The notes under the pieces: generated by a model
Told to the model about the DNA's origin: nothing
The model's input: only the letters and a program-made list of their open reading frames with translations
The model's database searches: none
Shown here: piece after piece, positions 62,022 to 64,000 of the stretch
Numbering within the stretch: the first letter of the stretch is position 1
Layout of the letters: the number at the start of each line of letters is the position of its first letter
Source of the DNA: Megamerina dolium
Lineage: Eukaryota > Arthropoda > Insecta > Diptera > Megamerinidae
Assembly (NCBI GenBank): GCA_963854835.1
Contig: OY978527.1
Span: forward strand, 34,148,540 to 34,212,539
Length of the DNA: 64,000 nucleotides
Reading direction: 5' to 3'
Made by a program: the position numbers and the translations under genes

Positions 62022-62276
62022 AAATTTAGATTTTTCTCTCCTTTTGCTCAACACTTAGCTGATCATCAGAGAAACAGGTAAATGGTAAGTTGTAATTGAC
62101 AATACCTTTATGTTGCAAATGAACAAGGGAAAAAGGTACAAATAGCCAGCTTGCGCAGAGAAGGGCATCAGTAAGGCTAAAACAGTCTTGGAGTTAAGAA
62201 CAAACAATTTTCAAGTGTTTCAATATTATATTCGATTGTGCATACAAAAGAAAAAAATTAATTAAAAAAAAAAAGA

Positions 62277-63191
62277 ATGGCACTTGGCAGTGAAAATCAA
62301 CCATCATACCAAAGACAACAGGAAACGTTAACAAATAGTAATGTTGGCATTTATCAACAACAACAAAAGCAATCACATCCACGTCCCATTGCACCTGCAC
62401 CATATACAAAGTCCACAATGAAGGTATCCAACTTGTCCAGCTACTCGTTGGGCACCACACTCGATTCGAATAATCCAGCGGTGGTACGACGCAATGCGCG
62501 CGAGCGCAATCGTGTGAAACAAGTGAATAATGGTTTTGTCCAATTGCGTCAACACATACCACAGGCGATCGTTGCAGATTTAAGTAATGGACGTCGTGGC
62601 ATTGGACCGGGTGCGAATAAGAAACTCAGCAAAGTGGATACACTACGCATGGCGCTCGAATATATACGTCGTCTGCAACGTGTAATCGATCAGGTGGATG
62701 GTAATAGCAGTGATACAGCCAGTGTCAGTTCGTATATGAGTTGTGGATCGTCAACGAGCAGCTCTCCATCACCTTTATCTTCATCATCATCCGCTATGAC
62801 AAACAGTATTTACAATCAACAAACTCAATCGGCGGCATGTTATCCTTTAAGCTATGCTGGTAGTTTTCAACTGCAACATCAACAAAATGAACAACAGCAA
62901 CAACAGCAGCTGCAACAATATTCAATGGTGATATCGCCAGCAATATCAACCACATCTTCAAAGTACAGTACAAGTTCCAACTATGAGCAAGAAAACTATC
63001 ACCTCTCTACGGTAGGCTATAATAATAATAATAATAATAATGGTGGTGAGAGTGGCAAGAACATCAACGTTGTTAACACACCATCAATACAATTGAAATT
63101 CGAACAGCCATCCTTTGATGAATACCCCAATACGAACTCGGATGATGAAGAGCTGCTAGATTATATCTCATTGTGGCAAGAGGATATGTAA
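62277..63191 (+). CDS. ac: achaete, proneural bHLH transcription factor
   Basis: Single exon, 304 codons. Achaete pairs with Daughterless, binds E-boxes and gives ectodermal cells the ability to become sensory-organ precursors and neuroblasts. Identified as achaete by the start MALGSEN, as in Drosophila Ac, and the C-terminal [13 protein letters not shown] acidic activation motif of the family. Basic region [11 protein letters not shown] at 71-81, helix 1 to ~95, the long AS-C loop ([16 protein letters not shown]), helix 2 [17 protein letters not shown] at ~118-134. Longer than Drosophila Ac (about 201 residues): there is an extra N-terminal stretch between MALGSEN and the bHLH, plus Ser, Gln and Asn runs after it (the Asn run is (AAT)n at about 63019-63041). 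Scute and the rest of the complex would lie to the right of the window. Confidence 0.95.
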   Translation: MALGSENQPSYQRQQETLTNSNVGIYQQQQKQSHPRPIAPAPYTKSTMKVSNLSSYSLGTTLDSNNPAVVRRNARERNRVKQVNNGFVQLRQHIPQAIVADLSNGRRGIGPGANKKLSKVDTLRMALEYIRRLQRVIDQVDGNSSDTASVSSYMSCGSSTSSSPSPLSSSSSAMTNSIYNQQTQSAACYPLSYAGSFQLQHQQNEQQQQQQLQQYSMVISPAISTTSSKYSTSSNYEQENYHLSTVGYNNNNNNNGGESGKNINVVNTPSIQLKFEQPSFDEYPNTNSDDEELLDYISLWQEDM

Positions 63192-63199
63192 GTTTACAA

Positions 63200-63205
63200 T
63201 GTGAT
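63200..63205 (+). promoter_or_regulatory. K box in achaete 3' UTR
   Basis: TGTGAT, nine bases after the stop codon; the K-box is the target of the miR-2/6/11/13 family in Notch-pathway and proneural 3' UTRs of Drosophila. A six-base match may be chance. Confidence 0.4.
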
Positions 63206-63525
63206 TGCAAAAAAAAAAAAAATGTATGAAACGATCGCAAAATAATCGATCTAGTCAGCCTCATCAACGGAAAATATTCAAATGAGTGCATAGTGTGTGT
63301 ATGTAACAATTTTATTACTACCTCATAGTATGTACCAAGAGTATGTATCAACATATTATTGATGGAACAAAGTATTTCTCCTAAAATATGGATGTACAAA
63401 TTTTGATTGTTTATATTTTTGGATTTTTAATTTTAATTTAATTTTTATCAACTCTTGTGCCTGTTCTTAGTTTAAGTTTAAGTGACTCGTTTAAGATGCT
63501 AATTAAGTAAAAAATATTTTATTTA

Positions 63526-63538
63526 TATGGAAGACAAT
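63526..63538 (+). promoter_or_regulatory. Proneural box in achaete 3' UTR
   Basis: TATGGAAGACAAT matches the Drosophila proneural box AATGGAAGACAAT at 12 of 13 positions. That motif sits in ac, l'sc and ato 3' UTRs and is complementary to the GY box (GTCTTCC) of Bearded/E(spl)-family transcripts. A second core GGAAGAC occurs at 63612-63618. Confidence 0.75.
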
Positions 63539-63622
63539 GATGTAAAACTTAAGTATTATTTTATTCTAGTTATCGTAAGATTAGATTTCTAAGGTAAAGT
63601 AATTACAACACGGAAGACTCTA

Positions 63623-63628
63623 AATAAA
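63623..63628 (+). terminator. achaete polyadenylation signal
   Basis: AATAAA within TAAATAAATAAATTAG, about 430 bp after the stop; places both GGAAGAC motifs inside the 3' UTR. Confidence 0.65.
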
Positions 63629-64000
63629 TAAATTAGTTTTTATTTTATCATGAATTCAAAATGACTTTTGACTTTTTCCAATTTGATAGGGTGTAATTTT
63701 GATTGCTACAATATCGTTGAGTTCTCCAATGTTTCACTTCTTTTCGAACGTGAATTTCCTGTTATCCATTCGACCTATATTTAATTCCTAGCGTGAATAT
63801 CCGTACCGTTGTTTGGAGCACCACAATAGGAACTGTGCTATGTTGTGTTCTCTTTGTAAGTGTTAAAGACTATATTCTGTGCCTTTTGTTGATTTCTTCA
63901 ATTTCAGAAAAGAAATATCAGAATTCAAAGAAAATACTATAACTTTATCCAACTCAAAAAATATATTTCTGAAAAACAAACCATGTTACAGTATACACTG
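63629..64000. other. Downstream of achaete
   Basis: AT-rich intergenic DNA toward the rest of the achaete-scute complex. Nothing recognised. Confidence 0.5.

Overview
Eukaryotic (dipteran) DNA. The window runs from the last coding exon of the cuticle/pigmentation gene yellow (start, + strand) to a complete intronless proneural bHLH gene, achaete (62277-63191, + strand). It is therefore the left edge of the achaete-scute complex, in the gene order and orientation known from Drosophila (y then ac). The yellow and achaete proteins are close to, but clearly diverged from, the Drosophila ones, and the interval between them is about 60 kb and loaded with transposons. This fits a higher fly outside Drosophila; a tephritid fruit fly is my best guess (inference, not shown by the sequence alone).

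Only three host genes can be supported. (1) yellow exon 2, 301-1601, with its 3' UTR. (2) A three-exon gene at 55561-58959 encoding a 151-residue secreted, probably GPI-anchored Ly6/three-finger protein. It becomes visible only when exons are joined across canonical splice sites. (3) achaete. Its flanks keep recognisable regulatory elements: a Hairy-type CACGCG site, (AG)n tracts and a TATA-like box upstream; a K box and two GGAAGAC proneural-box cores in the 3' UTR.

Everything else is intergenic or intronic sequence rich in mobile elements, mostly decayed. Region by region: foldback MITE (2.5-3.0 kb); an I/R1-type LINE relic split by a complete Tc1 element (3.9-5.9 kb); a PIF/Harbinger relic with a MADF-type accessory gene and a MITE inserted beside it (9.0-10.2 kb); a 0.9-kb TTAA-flanked inverted-repeat element (12.1-13.0 kb); LINE tails (13.2-14.3 kb); SINE and DINE-like repeats (16.3-17.2 kb); an ITm-type transposon relic broken by repeats (20.3-22.4 kb); a head-to-head chimeric Tc1 element (26.3-27.1 kb); a mariner deletion derivative (27.5-28.2 kb); a DINE/Helitron-like element with a ~298-bp internal tandem repeat (28.6-30.2 kb); a second copy of the 9.2-kb MITE (30.2-30.7 kb); mariner and RTE relics (30.9-38 kb); a Tc1-like element inserted in a (TA)n tract (40.5-41.6 kb); a ~940-bp foldback element with piggyBac-like motifs (44-44.9 kb); and a nest (47.2-54.3 kb) in which a mariner is interrupted by an RTE tail and by a full-length Jockey-clade LINE (49158-53675) with two intact ORFs and an 11-bp target-site duplication. 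Short tRNA-derived SINEs and a hAT-type MITE lie near achaete.

I saw no CRISPR array, prokaryotic system or wholly new gene system. The most informative points are the conserved regulatory motifs around achaete, the hidden Ly6 gene, the intact LINE and the dateable nesting of mobile elements. All family assignments rest on motifs read by eye; element boundaries marked approximate are uncertain by tens of bases.
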